This document shows, in pieces, positions 22,701 to 35,600 of a stretch of 64,000 nt of DNA; positions within the stretch are counted from its first letter, which is position 1, and every line of letters starts with the position of its first letter. The translations under genes were made by a program, and so were the position numbers. The DNA lies in NCBI GenBank assembly GCA_023231475.1, contig JALJEE010002086.1, forward strand, positions 1-64,000. The letters run 5' to 3'. The DNA is from Seison nebaliae. Its lineage: Eukaryota; Rotifera; Pararotatoria; Seisonacea; Seisonidae. The notes beneath the pieces are model-generated. The model searched no databases. It was given only the letters and a program-made list of their open reading frames with translations, and had not been told where the DNA came from.

Positions 22701-25700
22701 GATGATGAGGATATAATCGATATCGATCCATCTACAATAACTACAATAACTACATCATCAATAACAACAACAACAACAACGACAACGACTACATTGTTAA
22801 CAAAGAAGAATGAGGAGGAGGAGGAGGAGGAAGATGAGGAGGAAGAAGAAGAAGAAGAAAATGAAATAATTAATACTCATGAGAATGATGATGAAGATAA
22901 AGAGATGTTATTACCTCCACAAATAGCGACAGTTAATTCAGAATTTATTATTCTTCCAACACAAGCTGATGAACTGAATGAACAATTCACTACGAAAAAG
23001 AAACCATCACAATTTATGAATCAGAAATTTCAACGACCAACATGTGAAGAAGAAAGAAATGATCCTGAAGATTGGGAACGTTATCTTCGTCATTGTAGAA
23101 ATCGTGCACGTCAATATATGGAACAACCGTCGACGGATATAAGAACTACAAACTTTTTTTTCCCAATTACCAATAAATTCGGATCGACTTCTATTCCTCC
23201 ACTACCTCAACCAGTGACAGATGGAAGTGAAGATGAGAACGATAAAAAGATTCCACCATTCCGATTGATGGAAGAGATGGTATTGAAAAAGAATGTGAAG
23301 AATCCGAATGATCCTCTACTCAATGATTATATTCATTTCTTGAAATGTCGAAGATGGAAAAAGAAGGAGAGAATGAATAAGAAAAAAGAAAGTATTTTCC
23401 GTAAACCGAAAAATGGAGATTTGAGAAAATTAATAAAGAAATTGGATAATAATGAACAAATCGAAAATTATGATGAGAATGATAGTGGTTCAATGATTCG
23501 AGATATGATGAATCAATTCTCTAATTTCAACTTTCAACAATTGTCTTATACTCAACAACTCACAATTGTTTATAATACTCAATTGATGCATGCGATTGCT
23601 ATGCGTAATACCGATCAATTGGAATCAATACCAGCTGAATATATTATGAATTTTTATGATCGGAAAAATTTGAAAGAACGAAATGACATTTATACAAATT
23701 GTGATGATGATTATGATGATATGGATGTCGATACTGATAAGAATGATATGGAACAATTGAATACGAACAACAACAACAACAACGAGATAAGTGGGAAGAA
23801 TGATATGATAATGAGTGATAATTCCATCATCGTTACTAGTACAAGTAATAGTGTTAATTTGATGAACGATATGTCGAAACGTCGAACGATAATTGAGGTA
23901 GACGAACATAAACAAATTGTTAATAATTCATCACCATCCAATGAGACAATTATTGGAGATCGAAAGAAATCCATTCAGAATAATATCACCAAACCGATGA
24001 AACAAGCGACATTTCTCGATTTGTCAAATGATGATTCGAATGAAGATTATGATTCGAATGACGAAGAAGATGATGGAGATGATCAGGATGATGATCAGAT
24101 GGAAGATGAAAACTATGACGCCATAATGGAAGATCAGTTACAAAATATGAATGATTCTGATATCGAATTACCGATATTAAGAAAAGAAGATGATGATGAT
24201 GACGACAGTGATAATGGAGGAGATTCAGATTCAAATTTCTCTTACGACAAAGGTGAACTGGACGAAGTTCTGGAATTGGATTTACACGTCTTCCATAATG
24301 ATAGTGATAATGACGACGACGACGATGATGATGATGATGACGAAGATGATGACGAAGATGATGATGATGATGATGACGATGATGATGATAATGATAATGA
24401 TAATTCAGATGAAACTGATGACACTTCGTCTAGTGATAGTGGAGAAGAAAGTTGGGGTGATGAAGAATTGGATGAAGAGGAAGAAATGGAAGAAATAGAA
24501 GAAGAAAAAGAAGAAGAAAAGAATAATTGGAAGAAGACTTTAAAAGAAGTTGATACATCAGATATCGCCAACATCTCAATCAGTAGCAGTGATGATGAGG
24601 AGAAGTTAAGTGATGACGATGAAAGAAAAAAAGATTCGAAGGTTGATAATGAAACTGAATTGACAGATTTGGAATTGGATCTTTCTGATTCAGACGATAA
24701 TACAAAATCGAATGATTTGTCAGCAGATTTGAGAAAATCGAATGATATGTCGTCACCACAGGCAAACGAAGAAATGGAGAAGGATGACAGTTGTTCATCA
24801 TCAGATGAATCGGATGAATTTGACGATTATTCCGAAGTTGATTCCAATCATTCCGTCCAACAAACTAAAAAGAATATTCTATTAACTTTCCAAATTCCGA
24901 AAAGGAAGAAATGTCTCGATGTCGAACCAGAACATCCGGTCGCTACTGGAAAGAAAATTTACGAGAAATATTGTCAATTGAAAGTGAGTCGATATGGAGA
25001 GAAGAAAAAGGAAGAAGTTAAATCGGAAAAGAAAGAATTGGATATTAGGAAGGAGATCTCCACTCTCCCCACAATCGACGATTTCAATCGAATGGGCAAA
25101 AAAAGATTTCGTGTCATGTCTCAATATTATCGTTCATTACTTTACATTTTCAACAATTCGGATAAGAATGAATTGTGCGCTTATCTGAAGGAATACTTCG
25201 AATCATTAGGAATGACAAAGGAAAAAATTGAGAAAGATAAAGAAGAAGATATCTCATCTGTTTGTCCATTAGGACGTGAACATTTGAGGAAAGTGATGGA
25301 TAATAAATTCGAATTGGCCGCATGGAAATTGAAAGAATTAGAACGATACTTAAATGGAACAGTTGGTGGGAAGAAAAAAGTGAAAAAAGAATTGGAAAAA
25401 GAATCAGGAGATCTCCAACAATCCATTGATCGATTCATTCGTCATGTTAAGAAGAAATTGGACGAATTAAAAGAACCGAAATCGAATACGGTCAAAAGAG
25501 CTAAAAGTACAACATCACTAACAAATAATGGACATCCATCCAATAATTTGACGAAACCATCAGTATCTGATATTGGATTGGTATCTCCAAACAAGAATAA
25601 ATTGGAACAAGTGATTGATAAACGACAATCAATAATTCCATTGACCAAATCTCCATTTGGAACGATTGTGAGTCGTTCGGAAAATAAAACGAAAAATTTA

Positions 25701-26896
25701 TCAACTACTACCATTCTCTCATCAACATCAACAATCACAACAACAACAACAACAACACAACCTATTATTAGTTCAATTCCAATTACATCGATCGATAGAA
25801 ATAATATATCATGCAAATCAGCTGATAGTATATCGATTCCAATTACCGTTTATTCACAAGCTATTCCATCACATCTTCCCATCACTACACCACGAAATAA
25901 TAAGACGATATTGACAGAAGGTAAAGATGAGAAGATGAATAGTTTGTCGACATCAACTCAAATCAAATCGTCGATTATTTCGAAATTGATAGATAAAGAT
26001 CATTCGAAATCAACGAATGAATGGAATAAAAGTTTAATTGGAAACAATGAAGGAAAGAAGAAATCGAATGAATCAATTGGATTGAATCGAACGAAATCTC
26101 TCAATTCTCGACAAAATTCTCCGAAAAATGAGAAGAAATCAAAAGTTTCCACATTAGAAACACAAATTCGAGATTCTCATCTTTCAACCACAACACCCCA
26201 ACAACAACAACAACAACAACAACAAGTGAAGCCGAAAAGTTTTGAGAATTTGCCAAAGAGTTTCGAGGAATTACTTAAAATATTTCCCTCAGTTATGGAA
26301 TCTGATCCGACAAAAGTGAAGGATATTTGGTCAGTCTTATTTCCAAAGGCCAATACGACAACTTCGTCATCGTTTGCGAAAATCATTCACTCAATGGTTC
26401 AATCGGCGTCTGGTTTATCTGTTCCGAAAGAGAAAGTCATCACAACGATGGCATCGACTACTGATGACATTGCTTCTAATTTTGTAGCGGCAATGGGATC
26501 AACTTCATCGTCGCCAGTCAAAATGGTGAAACGAAAGGACAGTCCGATCTCATCTCGAAATCGACATTTACTTCCTCCCACCAACTTGACAACGACATTA
26601 AGTGGAAAACAAGAGAATGTTCGTCGGAATAATACGAATTCGAATTTCAATAATAACCGATCGAATAGTAACACGTCATCGCCGAAGAAGATGAGAGTGA
26701 TGAAGAGATCTCCATCAGTAAGTGGTAAACGATCATCTATCTCCAATCTTTCAAGTCCTCAAGATATGACAGGTCCATCATCAACATCTTCTCTTCCTTC
26801 CACTGATCCTAAAATAGATAAAACTGATGATTCATATCAAACATTAATCAAATCATTAATTGATATAAATAAGAAATTGAAGAATGCAAATATTCC

Positions 26897-26966
<70 letters not shown>

Positions 26967-29900
26967 ATGAGAAATTATCGGAATAGAAGTTCGAATGGTA
27001 ATCAATCTAAAATGAAAAGTGTGCCTATTAATACGAAGAATCCACAAATGAATCGATCCACTTCTATCTCCATTCCCACCACAGGAATTAATCATCCTAA
27101 TTTGAATTCTCTCAAAACTTTACCAGATCAAATTCCATCCAATATTCTCGATATTCTATTAACGATGACGGGAGATAATGATCCAAAAATCAATACTAGT
27201 CCACAAATCCAACAAAACCAACAACAATTACAACAGAAAAAACAAACGTCGAATGTTCGATCAATTAATGAAAATCGTAAAATTAGTCAGGAAATAAATA
27301 ATAAACAGGAACAACAAAATAAAATGAATCGAATTGATAAAATGTCAAATCTCAATCGGAACAATAACAATAACAACAATGGGCCCAATTCAACGAACAA
27401 TCAATCAAATAGTAAATCAAATAATAATAATTCAAATAAGACATTGGAAGAAAATCAGATGCAATTATTTGAGATGTTACAGAAGGCGATAAATATGAAT
27501 CCGGAAGCATTGAATACATTTGTCAATCAGATGAATGATAATCCAATACCGATGGAACAAATTCAGAAGTTAATGGGAGAAATGAAGAATTGTCATTTCT
27601 CTGAATTACTTCCGGGAAAGGAGCCACAACAGACGACACCGAAGGTTAAACGTCAATTGACAAAACAATCTCAATCCATTCAACCACCATCATCTCAGAC
27701 TTCATCATCCGTTCCCACTACCGTTTGGCGTACAACTCCACAGACACCAAAGAATTATTCGATGAATAGTAGTCGAACGTCGAGTAATATGTCAACGCCG
27801 ACGAAACGGTCACTCACTCCACGGTCCATTACCACCACTTCGATACAAGATAATAGAAAAGTGAAGAAGAAGCAGAATGAAAATGAGAAGAAATCTCAAT
27901 CGGAAGAAAGTTTTATTTTACTTCTTTCCCATATTTTTCCCAATTTGAAATTGGTAGCTAATTCATTATATCTTCCTAACGAACTTCTTCAAGTTCTCTT
28001 AGACAATAAAGATTTGATGTTGACGGCGGGAGAGATATTAAAGCTCATGCAAAATGTCAAAGATCCTCAATTGCAGAGTTTAATGATGAATATGTTATCA
28101 ATTGCGGAAGTGTCCACTTCTCAACATGTAAGCCAGTTACAAGATACGACTACTACTGCCACCACCACCACCACCAAACAACAATCGACGACCAAATCGA
28201 ACCTAAAACGTCCAATTTCATCCATCGAGCAAACGAATAATAGTTCTTATGGGAAGTCGGCGCATATTTCCCATAAAGAAGTGGACACGTGTTCAAAGAA
28301 CAAAAATGTCTCTCTCTCTCATGGAAATTACAATGAAATCATTTCTAACAATGACAATTCAATGAAGAAACGCACAAAATTGGAGAAGAATATTCCAACC
28401 TCTCTAGATCACAGATCTACTACACATCTATCCAAAGTGTCTAATGCATCTACTAAATTTAATTATCATTCGAACAATATAACTGCCACGAGAACTTCCA
28501 CGTCCACAATTCTTACTAATACAACGAATAATAATATAACGAATAGTAAAATTATTGTAAAGGAGAAATCGAAAGAGAAATCGAAAGAAAAGAAATTTTT
28601 AAATTCATCCAATTCGATTTCATCCAATTCGAATATAAGAGAGAAATGTCCAATTGAAAAGAAAAATCAAGTTGAAAAGAATTCGAATAATTCACAAATT
28701 TCTAATTCTAACAATTCTCCTTCAGTTCCGCCTCGTCGTATTTCCATCGCTCAATATTTGGGACGAAATCCTAATAAACAAGAAGAAGTGAACGTAACAG
28801 CCCAGACTGCTCCGTCTCTCATCCATAAGAAGGTTGGGGAGGTAAAAAGATCTCACGATCAGGTTGGAGAGAAGACTCATAAAAAAGTCATTCCACCGAC
28901 AATGAAACCGTTCGAATTATACGAACATCTGAAGAAGTTGTTCGAAGGAATTCCTCCGTATCATGAGAAGGATATGGTGGATTTGATGAAGAAGATCGAT
29001 AAGAACGATTTGAGTACAATGAAGAGTAACGCAGAAATGGTACCATCATTAATTGTGGAACGATTGAAAGGAATTGTCGCTCCTTATAAATCAACCACTA
29101 CTCCTCCACAACCATCACGACAACCATCACGACAACCATCTCAAGTACCATTACGACAACCATCTCAAGTACCATCACGACAACCATCACAGACACTATC
29201 ACAGCAACCATCACAAGAACCATCACAAGAACCATCACGACAAGCATCACAGACACTATCGCAGCAACCATCACAGGTACCATCACGACAACCATCTAGA
29301 CAAATAGGTGTAGCGAAGACGATTCAGGTGAATGTTAGTACACCTGGTGATACAACATCGAATTGTGGAAGACGTTTAGTGGAAAGAAAAGTTCGAATTA
29401 TCGAACCACGACCACCTACTACAACTCTTCCGTCTATTAAGACGATTGGGGATGATGAAGAGAAGAAAAAAGGAATAAAATTAATTATTAATCCAAATCG
29501 ATTCCGAACTGAAGCTGAACAAATACCACGAACACATCGATTACCAAATATTCCAGAGGAACCGGAAATAAGCGATGATGATGAGGAAGTCTCATCAAGC
29601 GATGAAGATGAGTCTTCCGAAAACGAATATATCGAACCAGTAGTTTCACGAAATAATGGAATTCGTGTAGACTTTAATTTCGACCATCTTTTCAATCTCG
29701 ATACGGATAATGAATTGGTGGAATCGGGACGACAATTGTTGAAACACCTCGAGGATCACCAAAATTCCATTTCTCGAGGAATGTTTCAACAATCGTCTCC
29801 CGATATCCTGGAATTTCATGAAGAGGATCGCACCACTCCACCAATCAATCTCATTGTCAAATTGAAGAATAAATATGAAAAGATACCGATTGGAAAAACG

Positions 29901-31465
29901 GAATTGAAAGTGCCCAAATTGATTATTCGAAATCCACTCATTTCAAAGAATCGTACGAATGAAAAACAAGTCGTTTCCAGTCGAACAATCCCTCCAACCA
30001 AAACCGTCGAACAACGTCCTCGAGTAACATTGAAATTCACTGGTCCTCAACCCAACACAATTACAACCACCACATCAACCACATCGAGAGTGGAACGAAC
30101 AATCAAATCGAATGACCAACGAATTCGTTCACAACATCCTTCGAAAATTGAAACAGGTCGAAGTAATTTGAAGAGATCGAAAGAATCGGATGGTCCTCAA
30201 TCGAACAAAGTGGCAAAGCGAAATCCTCGAACTGATATGCGGTTACCATAAAATTCCTTATTCATATCTCTCCCATTATTGAATCGAATCGAAATTGATT
30301 CGGAAATAGAAATTCAATTGAAACTTTCCCATTTTTTTCGATTCGAATTCCAATTTCATTAAATTCCTTTTACCATTTCTATTCCATATGAGTCAAAGAT
30401 TTGATGAAATTGTTCTCATTCTCATCATCATCATCATCATCACCATCATCAATTTTTCTTCTTTAATTTCAACTCATTTTTCTTAATTTTCTTTTTCTTT
30501 CTTTTCATTTTTAACTATCTAGAAATCGGAAGAAGAAGAAGAAAGTTAATACGAAGAAGGAGAAGAAACCGGAACGAAAGAAACGACAACGTCTCCAATC
30601 TTCCTCCAGCAGTTCGTCTTCGTCATCCGGTGAATCGTCGTCTTCATCTTCTGGATCCAGTTCGTCTGGTTCCTCAAGTTCTTCCTCATCATCATCAGCT
30701 TCTGATGTTGTTCCTGTTCGTCCTCGTAAAACGAAAGTTGTTCCAAAGAAGAAACCGAAAGTACAACGTCAAACTAAATCAATTGCAAATCCTCCACATC
30801 ATTCACATATTCCTCATACAAATACTGTCAACACATCCACATCTACCAGTCGTTCATCAGCAGCGAATATTAACCGTGCAGCTCATAATCGAAAGAGTCC
30901 AGCCGTTCCAATGGAAACAAGAAAAGCGGCAAATACTCGAAATACCATGGCGGAAAATAGACGACGTAAACGTACTACTCAACCAAATACAACGACCAGT
31001 GTACCACCAGTGGAACGACCTCGTAAACCAGCACCAAAACGAAGACCTGTCAGAGTTTCGGTTCGAACAACAGGAATGAAACGACAACAAACGGAAGTTC
31101 CAATGGATGCCATTGCGAAAGATCATCAACCAACTGATAGTTTTGCAGGTTCCATTTTCAAATAATAATTTCAAATTTTATTTATTTCAATTTATTTCAA
31201 TTTATTTAAATTAATAGTTCGTAGTCCGGGTTCAATGAAGATTACTTACCTCAAATATTCTGATGTCGTTTGGAATTGTCCACTTTGTCTCCATCAACAA
31301 AAGAGATATGCTCCTGTCATCTCATGTGACACTTGTGACGAATGGTATCATTTCGATTGTGTCCAATTGTCTACCGCTCCCGAAGAGAATTGGTATTGTC
31401 CTCGATGTCGAAAGAAGCAGAAACAAAAATTGAAACAACAGAAAAAGAAAGCGACCGCCTCATAA
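16863..31465 (+). CDS. Giant TAF3-like protein: histone-fold-like N-terminus, acidic repeats, C-terminal PHD finger
   Basis: One uninterrupted exon of 13.4 kb (16863-30241) joins in phase to 30523-31148 and 31218-31465, giving about 4750 residues. TFIID subunit TAF3 pairs a histone fold with an H3K4me3-reading PHD finger but is usually about 900-1400 residues. Here residues 1-30 are Arg/His-rich and 43-111 look histone-fold-like (AVAAIRESTNDFL). Residues about 340-1050 and 2390-2670 are extremely acidic. Residues 1120-1470 are charged and helical. A 13-residue NSNG..FSQIPM repeat spans about 1670-1815, and Gln, Thr and Asn runs follow. The tail is Lys/Ser-rich. The PHD finger (31277-31408) has C4HC3 ligands CPLC, CDTC, H, C, CPRC, and keeps the Trp before the first Cys and the Trp of DEWYH. 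An in-frame stop at 16851 supports the start. The link between exons 1 and 2 is inferred from phase. Confidence 0.7.
19300..19790 (+). repeat. In-frame Glu/Asp/Asn/Leu codon repeats in the giant ORF
   Basis: The sequence is dominated by GAA, GAT and AAT codons. They encode reiterated units such as GNELELEDEN and EEEDENES, ending in a run of alternating Ser-Glu codons near 19735-19760. The units are irregular, typical of replication slippage under coding constraint. Confidence 0.85.
21870..22307 (+). repeat. Eleven tandem 13-residue repeats (NSNG..FSQIPM type)
   Basis: Eleven consecutive 39-bp units encode variants of NSNGDNFSQIPMT. The Asn-Ser-Asn and F.QIP positions are nearly invariant. 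Units 8-10 have His in place of Ser before Gln, and unit 9 carries a three-residue insertion. A partial twelfth unit follows. Conservation is mostly at the protein level, with many synonymous differences between units. Confidence 0.9.
24308..24400 (+). repeat. GAT/GAC triplet tract (poly-Asp)
   Basis: An almost pure run of Asp codons with occasional Glu and Asn lies inside the second acidic region of the giant ORF. Confidence 0.9.
29101..29304 (+). repeat. QPSR/QPSQ short tandem repeats near the C-terminus of the giant protein
   Basis: About sixteen four-residue units of the form QPS followed by R or Q alternate with VPSR, TLSQ and EPSQ variants. They are encoded by 12-bp repeats. The segment is proline/serine-rich and probably disordered. 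Confidence 0.85.
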
Positions 31466-31758
31466 ATATATCGTGAAAGAAATGAATTCTTTTTTCTCTT
31501 TTTTATTTTAAAAATGACATTCTTTTTTTATACGAAATTTATTTCGTTTATCTCTCTTTTTTTTTTCCTTCAGTCTCATGAGATATTCTCATTTGATGAT
31601 ATGCTCAATCATCTTTAATCCGTTCTCATAATAATTATTCTCATAATGATATTTCTCTCCACCAATTTAAAAGTTTAGTAAAATTTTCGTTTTATAATTT
31701 AATAAGAAAATGTGATATGGAAAGAGAGAAGAATTCTATGCAGTTGGAAAAAATTAAT

Positions 31759-32474
31759 TTATTTGGAAATTTGTGGTAATCCAAATTCGTCGACGGCCAT
31801 TCCTCCGTCCGTTGTTGGTTTAACTGAAGCATTTATTGAACCGTCAGGTACTTTCGGCGTGTCTAATTGTGTCAAGAATGACATATCTTGTTCGTCGTCT
31901 CCCAAAAGATTTTCGTTGGCTAATGCAGCGAATTCCGCTTCTAATTCATCGTCGTCGATATCTGGTGTGGCGTAATCTCGTCCCATCACTTCTTGTACTT
32001 CATTCGCTTGTTCCATCAACTCTTGAATATCATCTTGCATGTCTTCGATCTTGTCCAAGTTCAATCCTTTATATCCTTTCTTCATTTCCTTCATTCCATA
32101 TTTCATCGCGTCCACCGTCGTCTTCGTATCCTTCACCGTTTGAATGGCGAAATTTTGTTGTTCGATATTGAACGACTGTTGCATGAGTTGATCTCTCTGA
32201 GATTCATACATCTTCTTCTGTCTCAGAATTCTCATCGCTTTCTGTTTGATACCATTCTTCGATGGTCCATTTGGCAATTTTTTCATTTGGTCTGAATATT
32301 TCATCAATTCCTTATCCAACATTGCTATCTTTTTCTCTACCGTTTCCGCACGACCATCGATCTAATTTGTCTCGATGAAAATAAAGAAACGGAAAGAAAA
32401 TTAACATTCGACACACAATTATTGAGGTCAGGAGCAGCGGTAGGAGCTTTTGGTTGTCCAAAAATTCGTTTCAT
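31759..32474 (-). CDS. CHMP5: CHMP5 (ESCRT-III component, Vps60 family)
   Basis: CHMP5 acts late in multivesicular-body formation by binding LIP5/Vta1 and so regulating Vps4. Exon 1 (32474-32406) encodes [11 protein letters not shown]...NNCVSN. A 44-bp intron follows (GTTAAT...AATTAG), then exon 2 (32361-31759) starts [11 protein letters not shown]. The product has 223 residues, close to the usual 219. Family blocks are clear: [38 protein letters not shown], an acidic [12 protein letters not shown], and the C-terminal signature VDEFGLPQI. The gene is tail-to-tail with the TAF3-like giant (293 bp between stops) and head-to-head with CC2D2A. Confidence 0.95.
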
Positions 32475-32678
32475 TCTTTATTGACCTTTTTCGGAATTTC
32501 CAAAAAAAAATTAGTAATTAATTTTTATGAAAATAAATAATGATGAGAAACTAGACAGCCAACATTTTTAATGATCTCCATTAAATTATTCTTTCGGATA
32601 ATAATCAAAGAAAAAAATCATTTTTTTTGAATCTCGTTTCCATGACGATGGTTTCTATTACGGAAAATAGATAGAGCT
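32475..32678. promoter_or_regulatory. Short bidirectional promoter region, CHMP5/CC2D2A
   Basis: Only 204 bp separate the divergent start codons of CHMP5 and CC2D2A, so both 5' UTRs and promoters must lie within or overlap this interval. It is AT-rich with T and A runs; no specific factor site is recognised. Confidence 0.5.
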
Positions 32679-35600
32679 ATGTCTGATAGTGATGAAGAAT
32701 ATGCTGAGGTTCCATTAACTTTCCATCTCATCAATTCAATCATTTTCAGGCGTTTGATACCAACAAGAGAATGCCTCAGTTTATGCACAATATTTCCAAC
32801 AACCGGAAAATTTCGATGGAAAAAGTTTTCTCTATTTTTCGTTCACAGTCAATTTTATAATATCTCTTAATCTTTCTTTATTGTCAAGATGAAACGGACT
32901 GATCGCAGTTTATCTAAAGAACATTTAATCACCGAATCACAACAACGAGTTGATCGTAAAATTAGTGAGAATAGATCGAAACAATCGCAAAGAACGAAAA
33001 GAAAACCGAGTGGTTCTATTCAGAAAGAAGTTAATTATTTTTAGGAAATTACAATAAATTTGAAAAGATATTTCTCTCAGAAACGATCACGAGAATTTGA
33101 TAATGATGAAGTTGGAAGTAAGGCAGTTTCATCCTCTGTAGCTCAATCGAATGTTATCGAAAGTTCTTTTTCTTCTTTTGTGAAATTTGTGAAATCGGAA
33201 ATTTTTTGATTTGTAGGATTGAAAAAATTGAATCCCAATGCCAGTATTAGTAACATGTTATCGAAGAGATTAGAACAAAATAAAGTTAATTTTACACTTC
33301 TGTGAGATGTTGAGTTTCGTTGAAGAAAAGTCGAGAAAGTGAAACGAAATATTGGACACCGGGACGATTATCATTGGCAGTGAGACATACTGATGATTTC
33401 GGTGACACAACAGAAGTTTTCCATTTCTCTAAAAATTGAATCTGTAAATCCTTCAGGTTTCTTCGTCGAATCGAGAAGAAGTTCGAATTGAAGAAATGAT
33501 TAAAGAGAAGATGACGAAACGAGATGAGAAATGGAAAGAAGTCGAAGTGATGACGAACGCTCAAACAGTTAGTGAAGAAACGTTTTAGAATAATATTCAA
33601 ATTTTTTCCAGTTGGATTTCCCGTCATTAGAAGAAGCCGATAGTTTTTTCGCTACACCTGATTGGCCACAAGTTGACGGAGGTTTGGCGGACGAGATAAA
33701 TGACGATCAGAAGTCCGAATCATCCACCATAAAAGGTTAATTTTTTAAGAGGAAAATTGAATTCCATTTGAAAATTTCATGAAAGATAACGAAGATTTTT
33801 GGGATTTGACTGCATTCGTGAAAGCGTTCGATCCGCGACGAAACATCGTTGAAGAGTTGATCGAAGAAGAGACACGAGAAGGAGAGATTCGAAATCGGAA
33901 AAAGGTCCGACCAAAAATCAACAATAAATTACAACGAGTTTATGAGGACGATGAATTATTTTATCCAACTGATCAATTATCAGAAAAGTTGAAAGAAGAT
34001 GATTATATGTTGGTGAATGGAAGAGATGACGGTGTCTATCGAGGACATATTTATCAGACGAAATCGAAGAATATCCAATTGATGAAGAATCGATTACTGA
34101 CAAACGGCGAATATGATTTGGTTAGATTGGGAATTATTTTAGTATAAAAATTTTATTGTTTCTAGTCAAATTATCTTTGGTTAGGAGTGAGTGGTCCCAT
34201 TCTCAATTTGCCATATCCAGCTAAATTCTATCCGACAAGGAAATATGAGTTGAAGGAACAGATCACCACATTTCTGAAAGCTGTCACTCAGAAACACGAT
34301 CCTCGAGTGAAAGGATTAGATGTGGCATTGGAACCGGGTGACGTCACTTTTCGAACCCATCAAGGGAAATATCGTTTAGATATCGATATAAACTCAATTT
34401 CATTCAATTATCATTATCTCATGTCTCAGGAACATGTGTTGACAATGGAATTGAAACAATTGTATAATCTCTACATTAGTCGTCAACGACGACGAGAACT
34501 TCTTTTCTACGAACACAAAGTCTCTTTCAAATATTTTCCATCTTTTTTTCAACTTCTCCTTTTTAGTTCTTTTCGTTGAGAAAAGTTGAGAATCATCTTC
34601 ATCGTGTCATTGATCAATCGAGACATATGTCGCAGAATGAGATCAATCAACACATTCTCGAATATCGGAAAGAAATGAAGTTAACGACTGTGAGGGAAGA
34701 TTTTTTCGATTTATTGAATTTTTCAGATTGACATATGAGAAATATAAAGAGGAAAGAAAAGTTGAATGGCGAATCACAAAAGATTTGTTGCACGTTTGGA
34801 GTGAAATTAAGAGAATGCGTCATCATAGTGGTCAGACGAATACGATGTGTCAACTTAACATTAAATTGTTTCGACTCTTTCATTCTTCTTCTTATCAATG
34901 TTTGTTGGATGATTGATAGAATCGAAAGTGATTTGAAAACGGACCAATTGCAATTAAATTCAGAACTCGATTATGTCATCAGTGATGCGAATGAAACATA
35001 TCGGTTGACGATGGGTGATTATGAGGAGGAGAAACGATTGAAAAAATTACAAAAGTTACAAATAATTAAATTCTGAAAATAATTGTCTTTAGGGAACGAC
35101 AACGAAATGCAAAACGGAGAATTAATCGACGTAAAGAATTATTGGTATTCGATCAAGCAACGTTAGACGTGGCGGAACAGAAAGAAGTAGATGAATTGAA
35201 AGTTAATTTAAATTTGATTGAATGCGTCAAAATTGAATTATATCTTAATATTCGATATTCGATAGAACACTCAAGAAATTGATGATCAAATAATGAACGA
35301 AGTGATAATTGAAACACCAGATAAATTGGACAATCCCAACAATCACGAATTGGAAGAGAATGTGAGAAGATATTGGAAATTGAATTATCGTCCGATTGGT
35401 GAACCGGTTCTTGAGTTTACTCTCGACGACTCCAAAGAAGTAACTCCACCAGACGATTGTTCCCAGTTAGTATTTGAATGAGAAAGACAACAAATAAAAA
35501 ATTTTTATACAGAAGTGAACGATTTAGACGATCGTTAGTGAAACATCTGGGCATTCAAGCATTCGTCACATTCAATCAGAAAGAAGTAGAGAAGACAAAA

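Noticed and set aside
29074-29307. His/Asn-rich frame over the QPS repeats
   Set aside because: It is the +1 shadow of the 12-bp repeat in the giant protein.
18394-30040. Many long open frames antisense or offset to the giant ORF
   Set aside because: They are shadows of GAA/GAT/CAA-type codon repeats that are free of stops in several frames; the PHD exons join only to the sense frame.
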